NCBI GenBank assembly: GCA_025617745.1
Contig: CM046870.1
Location: 8,000,303 to 8,064,302, forward strand
Origin: Heliocidaris erythrogramma
Lineage: Eukaryota; Echinodermata; Echinoidea; Camarodonta; Echinometridae
Reading direction: 5' to 3'
Length of the DNA stretch: 64,000 nt
This document shows positions 21,501-33,500 of this stretch, piece after piece (position 1 is the first letter of the stretch; every line of letters starts with the position of its first letter). Below the pieces are notes generated by a model. The model was not told the DNA's origin, did not search any database, and saw only the letters and a program-made list of their open reading frames with translations. The position numbers and the translations under genes are program-made.

Positions 21501-24500
21501 GACTTACACACTATAACAGTTTGAATACGGCTGGAAGATTTTCAAACGGAGAAAACCTTGGACCCTGAATTACCTGAAAAAGGAGCATTGAAAGGAATAA
21601 AACAGTCAAATTGGTAAGTTGAACATGTTCGTTTAAGTATAGAGCCTAGGCCTAATCTATTTAATTTACACAAATATTTTTAAAAATCGTAATATTCACA
21701 TTTTAACAACTACATGCCTACTGTTCCTCGGCGATCAGTGAGTTTGCACAGGCGAGTGTACGGAGCGTTTCTGTCTCTAAGTTAAGGGCCGACCCTATCC
21801 AAATAAGAGGCTAACGAACGAGAGACAGAAAATTTCGGTCTACCTGGATCCCTGCTGCTCTACCACTAAGCCATCGCGCTCCTGTATTTGACCAGTTTAT
21901 GTATTTATCAACTGCTTTACTGGTTCACCATCTTAGTGAATAATCTAGGACTAAATACTAATCTCTCAAGCAATCATGGGACTTAAATTAGATCTCATTC
22001 TTTCAAAACAGGCGCATCGCAGGAGCAGCATCAGGTTCACAATTCAACAAAGGGTCTCACACAATAACATACAGGGCTGTTGATACGTCAGGCAATATTC
22101 GAACATGTTCATTCAGCTTTACAGTTGTGGGTATGTAATTTCTATTGCAAGGCTGTTTATCCCCGTTGTATTTTGTACCTAATCATCTTAGTTTTTGTCT
22201 ATACTACAAAATTTCATGTCGTAATCTTTATAATCCTAGACACTAGATAAGAAATAATTCCCTCTAAGTTGTAAAACAAAAGGCCATTACTAGAAAAAGG
22301 AAGCCAACAAAAAATACTACAAATCTCTTTACGGGGAGGGGTTCACTCGGACTCCCAGAACCCTTGAGTTGTCCTGTCTATTGTGTTATCTTAATTTGCT
22401 CTGACTTTTAGGGAAGTCTATTCATAAAATTATAGGGTTTGAAAAGAATGCATATCAAGTTAGGTGTAAAATGAAATGGTATATTAAGAAGATATGCAAC
22501 ATTAAATCAGTAAAAGATCGCAATACTATTTTTTTTTATAAATAAGACTCATCTGTCAGATGACATCAAATAGCATATTCATCGTTCATGAAATGATCAT
22601 AGCAATCCAATGGATGAAGAAAATCCAGTTAGTAGGCCTATATCATGTATGTAAATGGATAAAGATACGCTTGACCGTTTTTCCTGTCTTGGGCCTCTTG
22701 CATAAAAGTACTATGTGCTTACATTAATGTAGAAACCAAGAGTAACATAAATTTAATTTTTTTTTTTTTTTAATTTTAAATTTAAATTTAATCTAATCAG
22801 AATCTTATATTTAGAATTTCCATTCAATTTGTATTCAAGAGGTTCCCTGTACTGCATGGCCAGCACTCAAACCTTGACATTCAACTAGGGTTTTCCTCAG
22901 GGGCGGTATTCTGAAAACTGTGTTATCTTTTGTGTTAAGGAAAACTGTGTTAATTGTCATAACACATTGAAATTGCGCGCAATAAACACTAATCATTGGT
23001 GCTTGCGCAGATGTCTCTGTTAACTTTACGCGAGCACAGCCATCTTTGCGCAATCATTAACCAATGACTTGTCCTGATTTTGATTTGTTATGACAATTAA
23101 CATCGTTTTACTAACATAAAAGATAACACCGGTGTTATCTTTTATGTTAGTAAAACGATGTTAATTGTCATAACAAATCAAAATCAGGACAAGTCATTGG
23201 TTAATGATTGCGCAAAGATGGCTGTGCTCGCGTAAAGTTAACAGAGACATCTGCGCAAGCACCAATGATTAGTGTTTATTGCGCGCAATTTCAATTTGTT
23301 ATGACAATTAACACAAAAGATAACACAGTTTTCAGTTTTCCTCTTGGGCGGTATTCTGAAAACTGTGTTATCTTTTGTGTTAAGGAAAACTGTGTTAATT
23401 GTCATAACAATTTGAAATTGCGCGCAATAAACAATAATCATTGGTGCTTGCGCAGATGTTTCTGTTAACTTTACGCGGGCACACTATCTTTGCGCAATCA
23501 TGAACCAATTACTTGTCCTGTTTTTGATTTGTTATGACAATTAACATCGTTTTACTAACACAAAAGATAACACAGTTTTCAGAATACCGCCCCTGGGGCG
23601 GTATTCTGAAAACTGTGTTATCTGTTGTGTTAAGGAAAACTGTGTTAATTGTCATAACAAATTGAAATTGCGCGCAATTTAAACAATAATCATTGGTGCT
23701 TAACGCTTGCGCAGATGTCTCTGTTAACTTTACGCAGTCACAGCCGTCTTTGCGCAATCATTAACCAATGACTTGACCTGATTTTGATTTGTTATGACAA
23801 TTAACATCGTTTAATAACATAAAAGTTAACACAGTTTTCAGAATACTGATTGTCCGATTCAAGCCTGACATATAAACATATTTCCTCCTGCTTTTCCGCA
23901 GTGATAATATGTAATACCCTTAGCCCACCATCCAATGGTATTGTCAGTTGCACGAATGGGAGGTCTGTTGGCTCGGTGTGTCAGAACTCTTGTAACACGG
24001 GATATCGTCTGAGTGGTTCAGCCTCGAGGACCTGCATACGATCTGGAAACTCGGCCTCATGGTCGGGCTCAACTGTATCGTGTACCAGTAAGATGAATTC
24101 ACCTCAGTTTTGAACGCTTGAATTTTAGAAAAAAACAATAATTTGGTTACCTTAGGAAGTCTGAAGACACTAATATTATTCATCCTTTGAAGCCAACTTT
24201 CAAAAATAAACCTAAGGGGAAACGTGCACGTATCTAGGCAAAGCAGATCGAAATGAACACAATAAGCCAGTTCGTGATTACGATTTGCACATGTGCAGAT
24301 AGAAGTCATTTGTACCGAGTACAATTGACCTCTATACACTTTCATAGTGTGCGCACCGTGATGCGCGCACCAGGATGATTTTACTTGTTAAACAAGTAAC
24401 GCGTCCACCAAAACAGATCCGTGTGCGCGTACAAATTGGGAATCATTTTCAGGGTCATTAATTTTGTACGGGCTAGCTCTGCTTGCTATTTATATGACCG

Positions 24501-27500
24501 CTATATACAAAGGACTGCTTTTCATTTAGTCAAGCGTTATAAATGGATAGCGGTCCTGATGAATAGCGGTCATGACTTGCGGTTCTTATATGACTGGTGA
24601 GGTAATTTGTCCATGGTTTTGATCGCTATTTATAAAGAACCGCTATTTAGTCACGCGTTATGGATATCGGTCATTATCACTAGCGGTCCTTATGACTAGC
24701 GAGGTTATCCCATTTGTACCATGTGGTAATTACGAACTGGCTTACTCGTATGCATTGAAATCGATTAATGTGAGAAATGATATCTTCAAACATACAAAAC
24801 AGAGCTTCGCATGGATTACAAACAATGAACCTGTCTAAAAACTCTCAGTCAAAGTGAAATGAGATCATTTTGTTTGCTCTCTCGCTTCTTCTACTACCAA
24901 GTTACTATGAATTGTGATGTTGATAATGACAAGACAATGAATGGGGGAAGGGACGGGGGGGGGGGGGGGGGAGGGTCGTAATCTCAAATTCGTTGTTAAA
25001 CGCATTTAAGGTTAACTGAATAAAAATGACAAATTAACTGATGGAAAACCTTTGGTGAAAACTTTGTTGTGATGATTTCTTGATTCAAGGAATTACTTGT
25101 TCACCAACCTTGGCAAGTCCCGGTAATGGTGCGATAGCTTGCACTGATTCGACATATTTTAACAGCGTTTGTTCGTACACCTGTCACCCTGGTTACACAC
25201 TGACATCAGGTAGCTCACAAAGGACATGTACATCCTCAGGATGGTCTGGAACTACAGCTCAATGTCAAGGTAATAATGAATTAAAAATAATTTTAAAAAA
25301 TTGCTTATCTAATGACATGTAAGCTAGAGATTTTTGTCAGCATTGTCAGAGTCACTAATGTGACAAGTAGGATGATAAATCGGTTACACAATGTTTTATT
25401 TCTTTCGTTACGTTGTAGCATCATTGGTTGTAAAATTTTACGGTAAAATTATTATGTTGGGGGATTTAAGTAAGACTAATACTCCTTAAGGAAACGAGGA
25501 AATCGTTCATGATAGAAAAATTTTGCTTGTGTAACAACTAGGTCTATACTCTATGCCATGCCATCTTCCAAACGAAGCATCTACAGCGCTGGGTAAGAAT
25601 ATTATTACTAAACCAGCTCCATTTGGGGTCATTTTCTATGAAACTAGGAAAGTGATAACAGCTAAATCACGATTAAAGTCCTACCACACCACAGCTACAA
25701 TTACTGGGTTGTATTTTCATTACAATGAAAATAACCCCCGGATAATTACCACTAGGACAACTAAAGCCAGGACAGACTGTTGCGCCCCAATTTCTCCAGA
25801 CTAATACCCCCACACCCACAATTTCCTCCTTTTGGAGACTTTTTACAGGGTTTTGGACCACCTAATCGACTATAAATGTTAGAAAGAATGATTGTTGTTA
25901 CTGTTAGTTGTCTTGGCCTGAGCTCTGTTGCCTGCTCATTATTCTACTGAGGACACTGTGATTGACATAAGAATTAACGACAAAAGAAAATTTGGGTTAT
26001 CACATAAGAATTAAAGATAAAAGAAAATTAAAGTCATCACAAAATAAAAGATTTTTGCAACGTGAATGAGCTGCTGTGGCTTATCCAAACAATCACAGGG
26101 GCGTATCCAGGATTTCCCAATAGGGGGGGGGCGGGCGGGGAGGCGCCAGGCATTATTGATCGCCGTCCTGGGGAGGGGTCTAAGGGGAGGGGGTGCCCCC
26201 TCCCCTTTGGAAAATTTTTGCTTTTTTGGCTAAGATGCAAAATAATCCTGTATATCACCAATTTTGAAGCCTATTTTAATAATGAACAACTTTTTTTTCT
26301 TTTTTTGCTAATCTTTTTTTACGACGGCCAATAGGGGGCACGCGCCTTTTGCGCCACCCCCTGGATACGCCACTGAATCAAGCATGCCAACTGGATGGTT
26401 ATCCCCAGACCACTACTACCAGGACATTTATTACAAAAAACCCTACCCCTGGCAAATTAACGTTCTGTTAATGGTTCTGTCAAAGTATCTTTCCGTTGGG
26501 ATGGGCTTTGATGTTATTGTTCTTGAGGGATAATTGTCCAGAACGGTGTATTATACTGATGGTTTTTGCACGAGGGGTTAGTTATTGTAGGGGGTAAATG
26601 TTTTAGGGAGTAGTCGTCCTCTGATTAGGAGTTAGCTAACAGAGGTTTTGAGGTTTTTACCGATGTAGCCAACACTTCTAATATAGGCCTTTAAAAGCAG
26701 CTTTATTTTCATCATAAGCATTGAAATTAAATGAAATATATGAAAAACATTAGGGGCATGTGCCCCCATACATTTTTAAGTCTCCGGTGTTGGCAGAATT
26801 CATTGGTAGCAACGCAATTTTTGTTATGTATTAAAGGTTAAAAACAAATAATTGAACAGTCTTAGTAGGCTACATTAATAACAATGTTAGCAGCAGTTGT
26901 TTTTATTGAAAATCATGAAATAAACATGAAAATAAATAACCAGTATAACAATGACATACCTGCCAAATAAACATTCATAGCAAAAATTAAAAATCTTTCA
27001 CGGGCAAACTTCGGAATATGTATGTTTTTCAATGGATATGTATAACTTTAGATAAAAGAAAAGGGGGATTTATGATTCATGGCATAAATTTGAACTGCCA
27101 TAAATTTGAACTGGCATATTTGAGAGGGTAAATGAAATCCTTTCCCTAAACCGCTGTGTTTGCCAGCTGTGCAGTAAGATTTATATTCATACTGTTCTCC
27201 GATATAAATTTGCAACTGAGTGTTTTGTTTGTACTTTTCTCCGTGAGAAAAACAAACTTTACCCACTGGGTTCTGGTGCATGGGATGGTGAGTCACACAT
27301 TCGGGTTCTGCGATTGTGAATTGAATGCGAAAACATTATGTAAACAGGAGGTCGCTATGTCAGACACTTTTCAAACTTTAAAGCTTTTCATTAGAGGACT
27401 AAATTTAGTGATCTCTGCACGTGTTTCTATTGTACACAAATTAAACTTGCGTTTACCTTTTGAGACAATACTTAAAAGCGTTATAAAGATAGTTTAATGT

Positions 27501-30500
27501 CCCATTTCATTTTGAATTGATGCTATTAAAATTTTGTGTCAGCACATAGAGTTAATAATTTAGATTTGTTTTTATACAAGTTTCATTACGTGCCTTATCT
27601 TTACCTCCCTAGCATATTGACTCTACATTGATGAGAACTCGGGTCCCCTGGGTATTTTTTTTTTTTTTTTTTTTTTTTTTGGGGGGGGGGGATGTACATT
27701 GTGAATTCCGTATCGAGAAAAATAGAAAATCGAAATGTAGAGAATAAGTGCTTAGATCTTTGGGCCATTTCGTTAACCTTTGGCTTTTTATGTAGGCCTA
27801 CCTCCAATTGGTAGAGTTGTCAAAAGGTCACTCAGGTTTGCATATTTTTCGAGATACTTCCTTCATTGTTATTTTTATGGGGAGGGGATCATCGTTTTCA
27901 AAAGGGAACTCTTTTAAGGCATGCACGTAATGTTTCAATACGCAGTTATAAAATTGTACTTCTCCAATTTATATTCCCGACATACAATGTTTGTGAACAC
28001 TGTGTGTCTAATGGTAGGTGCCTATAAGGGGGTCCACTCGCTATTCATAAGGACCGCTATTCATAAATTAGAGAATGGAATAGGTAAACATGGCGTTAGT
28101 GCAATAAAAAAAGACGATTCGCGTAAAGGCAGACCTTTTGGGGTTGTGCAATTTTATGGAAACGTGATTTAAGACTCAATGTAGAACCTGTAGAGCTAGA
28201 TTCTGTGAGGTTAGCAGCTTTACGAATTACTCTGGATGATGGGGAAATGCTTTTATTATGTTGTGTATGCATGCCTTGTGATGATAGGTGCCTCAATAGA
28301 ACCTTAGATGAATACAAACTAATTCTAAACGACCTTGACTTAATGTTACAGGGTACCCCTACTGATTATGTATGTGTGTATGCTGATTTTACTACAGATG
28401 TCTCTCGAGACTGACATTAAACCCAGACATTTTTACAATTTCGATGGAAGAATTTGGGCAACTCTGGAAACTTTCGTGCAATAACACTCATTTGGAGTAT
28501 GTTATTATGAAATTGCAGACAAATGATTTGCAGTTTGGATTTAAGGAAGGATTGTCACCTACACTATGTACTGCTATGGTCAAAGAAGCAGTATCATATT
28601 TTAACCATGAGGGTAGCAATGTTTATGGATTATTCCTGGATGCTAGTAAAGCATTTGATAGAGTTAATTTTGTATAATTGTTTGACATTATGTTGAACAA
28701 AGGGGTATGTCCAATGATTTGCAGGCTATTGCTTAATAATTATGTATAGGAATCAAAAGCTGGGGCTTAAATGGAACAATGTATACTCTGATTATTTTAC
28801 AGTTAGAAATGGTGTCAAACAAGGAGGGGCTATCTCCCCTTGCCTGTTTTGTCTATATCTCGATGGTCTGTTACTGGAGTTATGTGAGAAAAGGGTGGGC
28901 TGTTTCATGGGTAATGTTTTTGCAGGAGCATTTTCTTATGCAGATGACTTTAATAACGCTGCTTTCTCGTAGTGTGACCGCCCTTCGAGAAATGGTACAA
29001 ATTTGTATTGATTATGCGACTAGATTTGATATTCAGTTTAATCCTGATGAGAGTCAATTAATTGTTTTTAGTTGTAATGGCAAACCAGTGATAGATCCTA
29101 AGATCAAGATTAATAGTCAAATTTTTTAATGCTGTTACAAAGGTAACCCATATAGGGCATGACATTTTTAGGAACATTAATCATTTTGATATTCCAAAGT
29201 GTGTTGGTGACTTTAATACACAGTGTAATATGTTCTTACATAATATGCTAACTCCCATATAAGAAATGTACTCTTTCATAAATATTGCTCAAGCTTTTAT
29301 GGCTCACAGCTATTTCCCATGTTTGACTTTGATAAATGTATTGAAAGTTTGTGTAGACAATAGAGAGTTGCTATCAGGAGGGTGTGGAAAATTCCATGGA
29401 ATACACACTGTCATTATCTTCCTCATTTAGCAGGTGTTATTGACCCATACCTATGGTTTGCAAAGAGATGTTTATCTTTTGTCGAGAAAGCTATTTATTC
29501 CAAAAATTAAACAGTTGCACATAAAACTGGAATTGCAAGGAATGGAGCCCATTCTGTGTTAGGAGGCAATATAAGATTACTGAATGAGAAGTATTACTGA
29601 ATGATAATGACAAAGTAATTCGTAAGCAGTGGGATGTGCAATGTAAGGAGAATAATGATGTAATACGCATAGTTGGACAGGTTAGGGAATTAAAACACTC
29701 GAGGGATGACTATTTAAACTCTGGGCGTTTCGAGTTTGAATCCAAGTCTGTGTGTTTAGGTGTGTGTGTGTGTGCGTTTGTTTAGCATTATGTCCGAGGA
29801 CATTTTCGGACAGAGAACAAAAAAAAATCATGACAACAATGGTCCTCGGAAGCCGGACAATAGTCCTCGAACGTCGAACAATGAATTTATGCCTTATTCC
29901 GTCGACTGTCCGAGGACGAGTAACAATAGAGGAACAATAGTTGTCCTCGGAAGTAAAGCCATGTAAACGTGTGTGTGTGTGTGTGTGTGTAGTTGTGTAC
30001 ATGTGTACGCATTCAAACCGATGACATCGAACAAAGAGAACAATGGGTCATCGGTAGTAATTCAATAGGTCATCGGATGTCAACAATTGGTGAGGTTTAT
30101 TCCGTCAATGAATTTTGTGACGCAATTCAATAGTGGAATCATCGGTTGAAATTCGAACAATAGAAAACATAGATGGTTGCGTGTGTGTATGTTGATGTGT
30201 GTGTGTGTGGGGGGGGGGGGGGGGGTGTGTATGATAGGTGTTTCGCTGCCGGGGATGGCGCGGCCCTGTAGCTGCATAGGCGGGGGAAAGTTTTCTCTTT
30301 TCCCATGCTTGTGCTGGTGTGGGGGTCGCGTCGTCCCTCGGTAGTCTCGTAGTGTAATGGTTTGGTATTGTGGTGAATCGTTGGTGTGTGAGCTTTCTCT
30401 TATTAGGGGTGTGTGTGGAGTATTTATAACACGCGTTATCCTTTGGGGGTCGTCGACGATTTCGTTGCTGTGGCGGTTTCTCTTTTGCAGCGTCCCCTTG

Positions 30501-33500
30501 CAATTTTATTATACATTTTATGTTTGGGTGTTATTATTTTTGGTATCTCTTTATCTTGTTAATTTTTATTCTATATGTAAAATGTATATATTTCTGTATG
30601 AATTTTGTATATTGTTGCATGTGCTTTTAAATACCGAATAAAGAATACATACATAAAAACCGTTATTCATTTAACACGCGTTATGAATAGCGGTCCTTAT
30701 GAATAGTAATGAAGAGTGGTCTTTATGAACGGAGGTCCTTATGAATAGCGAGGTAATTTGTCTATGGTTTACTCGCTATTCATAAGGACCGCTATTCATA
30801 CAAAACCGCTATTCATGTAGTCACGCGTTATGGATAGCGGTCCTTATGAATAGCAGTCCTTATGATTAGCGAGGTTACCCCTTTACAACACGAATTTTCA
30901 ATGAATGTTTTTAGCATTAATTTGTGAGGAGGTCTTCAAGGGCAATACCACATGCATAAATTCATGCGAGCTAATGGATTCAAGTAGGCTTACAGAACAT
31001 GTTTTTTTAATATAGATTTGCATACCATGGAGTCACAGCTTAGATCAGGTGATGAATTTGCTTTCAAATGGCAGTCTAAAACATGCCATGTATGCATACT
31101 GAAAGCTCAAACACCAAAATAATGTCAATCACGAAATTCCTAAGAAAATATTTGACATGTAATCAAATAAAAGTTGTTAAGAAACAATTTTTTATTTCTA
31201 ACATTTAATAAAATCAATAAGACTGTTCTTTGCTCCTTGTTTTGAAGGCATTTGTTCAGTTGCACGCACATGAAACCTTCGTCATCGGGTAAATCAATAT
31301 TTTACACAAAGTGTGTTAATTTGTACAGTGTGCATGTCAATACACTTATCTTTATAGAAATTGACAAACTTCTTTCTAAATCGCGGGATTTTAGTGGGGG
31401 AAAACGGGAAATTCCCTTTGATTTTTTTTCTGTTTGACATCCGGGACTTGTGTTCTTTCAACTCAAGCCTGACAGATGGAGATATACGAGAATTTGCTAA
31501 CAAAAGTATGACAGTTCAGATTGCCGATTGATTCGTGGAGACATCGGTAAACGTAATAAAGCCATCAAATGACTGGTGGGCGTAAATCTTGTTGCATGTA
31601 TGCTAATCATTGATAAAACTTTCAAAATTCATTATCAGGAGTACTGCTTTCCTTTTGCTTGTTTTTAATGCCCTATCTATGCTAAATTACGAGCGATTTT
31701 TACGAGAAATACGGCAATATCGTAAGATAAGTGGTCGTTTATACAGCCAAACTAAAAACTAAAAAAAAAATTAAGTTTTCAAGTATAGGCCCTACTGGTA
31801 AATTCGAAGTTTTGCTTAAACCGCCACTTTGGTTTCATCTTACTTCATTTGTTGCTGAATTTTAATATCAAGATATCAAGAGAGGACAATTAGGCTAAAT
31901 TTCGTCATGTAGTGTGATCATATTAGTAATTTCGTACCGTAAAGCTTATCAGGCACCGACAGAATACCACTGATTCAGTTTTCCGTTACTAGAAAACAAG
32001 GTAAAATTTACATTATAGCCTGGAAGCCTGCTCCGAAATAGACAGCTCATCAAGAGATAGCAATCCTATAGCCATCGGGTTTACCCCTCATAGCCCAAGT
32101 AAAGTTTCCAAAAATTTGAGCGATTTTCCCCATCTAGCCCATGCACCACTTTTATTATTTTTTTTTTAAGGGAAGTAGTAGGATAGGAAGTCATTGACAA
32201 TTTTCTTCTGGAAGGGTTTTCAGATGCCTTTTCTTTTGTCTTTAAAGGGAAAGTGAATCCTGGCGATTTAGTTAGCTGTTTAGTTGAAGGGCACATTGTT
32301 GATTATATATGTCGAATTTCAACACATTTGGGCCCCCCTAACGCCGTCAACAAGTAGTTAGAAATATCAATTTGCCGTCTGCTAGAAGGTCCTATATCGA
32401 TCGTGGGCGTCGCCATTTTGAACAGATAAGCCCCGCCCTGTGACGTTTTGTCGGACCTCTCGGACCAGAAGTACCCGGATGCCGCCATTATTACGCGTTT
32501 CAAAATGGTAATCGGAGAACCGAGATAATAAGCAAAAAGCCGGCGATTTGGATAGGACGCTTTGTATTCGGACAGCTGAGAACGCAACAGCTTTGAAACA
32601 TCGAGACTATATTGTCCGACAAAACGTCATCATAGCGCGGGTGAATCAACAATATGGCGACCCCCGATAGCAGGCTGTAGCAGACGATCATTGCTCACAA
32701 AAGTGTGAATTACTCCACCCTCAAGCGTTCATAAGAGGTAAATTTTCGCAGTAATGTCAAGAATTGTGCTCTTAACACTCTCAGTGGGCCAAAAGTCCAG
32801 GGTTTACCTTCCCTTTAAACCCAGAGCATTTTTGTAAAATAACTTAGATGGTGTAAATATTTTAAGGGTTCAAAACATATAAGTTTGACGGGGTGACAAT
32901 AGCTTTGACAGTGTCTTGGCCTAGTAATATTCTAACATGCCTAAGATAACGGTACTTCTAACCTGATCATATCCGTTTCAGATGTCACACCCCCAACGTT
33001 CGACACATGCCCAGCTTCACAGACGGTTTACGCTCCAGACCTGCAGACAACGGCTGTGGTTCAGTGGGCTGAGCCTGGCGTATCAGACACCGCGGGTCAA
33101 CTAATCACTCCAACACGCACATTAGGCCCAGCCTCCAATAGTTATTTTGCAGGAGGCGTAACCTCGATATCGTATGATGCCGTAGATGGGGCTGGTAATC
33201 AGGCGTTGACGTGCACGTTCACCGTAACAGTTGAAGGCAAGGGCCCTTTATACTTCTTCCTAGAGTTTTATTATGAATAAAAACTGAACGAGCTGCCTGT
33301 GAATTCTTGAATATTCGTCATGTTTATATTCACTCTAAAGAGGTATGTTCCTTGGCTTCGTTATTCTGTAGGTCGACCGTGTATCTGAAGGTTAGTTAGT
33401 CCACATCTTGGTTTTTTCAAAGATATAATTCGGTGTGTTTTTTTTATCTACAAAGTCTCTTTAATCAGAAGAGTAAAGCTAAACTTTTTTTGGTAAATGA

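Larger units (their letters stand above)
28068..30651 (+). mobile_element. 5'-truncated APE-type non-LTR retrotransposon (LINE)
   Basis: 28190-28413 encodes the end of an AP-endonuclease (LLLCCVCMPCDDRC, then DYVCVYADF with the expected final block). After a deletion, 28444-29129 encodes RT in broken frames: FGFKEGLSPT, LDASKAFDRV, GVKQGGAISP and the catalytic YADD (28937-28948). The 3' part is non-coding, ends near AATAAAGAATACATA, and is flanked by a CATAAA target duplication. Frameshifts and stops make it inactive. Exact clade uncertain (Jockey/CR1-like by the RT motifs). Confidence 0.82.
25270..32981 (+). other. Intron 6 (7.7 kb), transposon-filled
   Basis: No further sushi or HYR exon was found in it on inspection of the + frames. 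Identified contents are a MITE (26096-26375), a T/G homopolymer block (27655-27690), a LINE inserted in a word repeat (28034-30891) and a TIR element (32241-32819). The rest is anonymous AT-rich DNA. Confidence 0.65.

Noticed and set aside
22835-23757. Repeated small frames starting MRKDGC on both strands
   Set aside because: They are copies of one frame inside the four MITEs, not a gene family.
30105-30503. Proline-rich minus-strand frame
   Set aside because: Low-complexity translation of TG/G-rich repeat DNA within the LINE 3' region.
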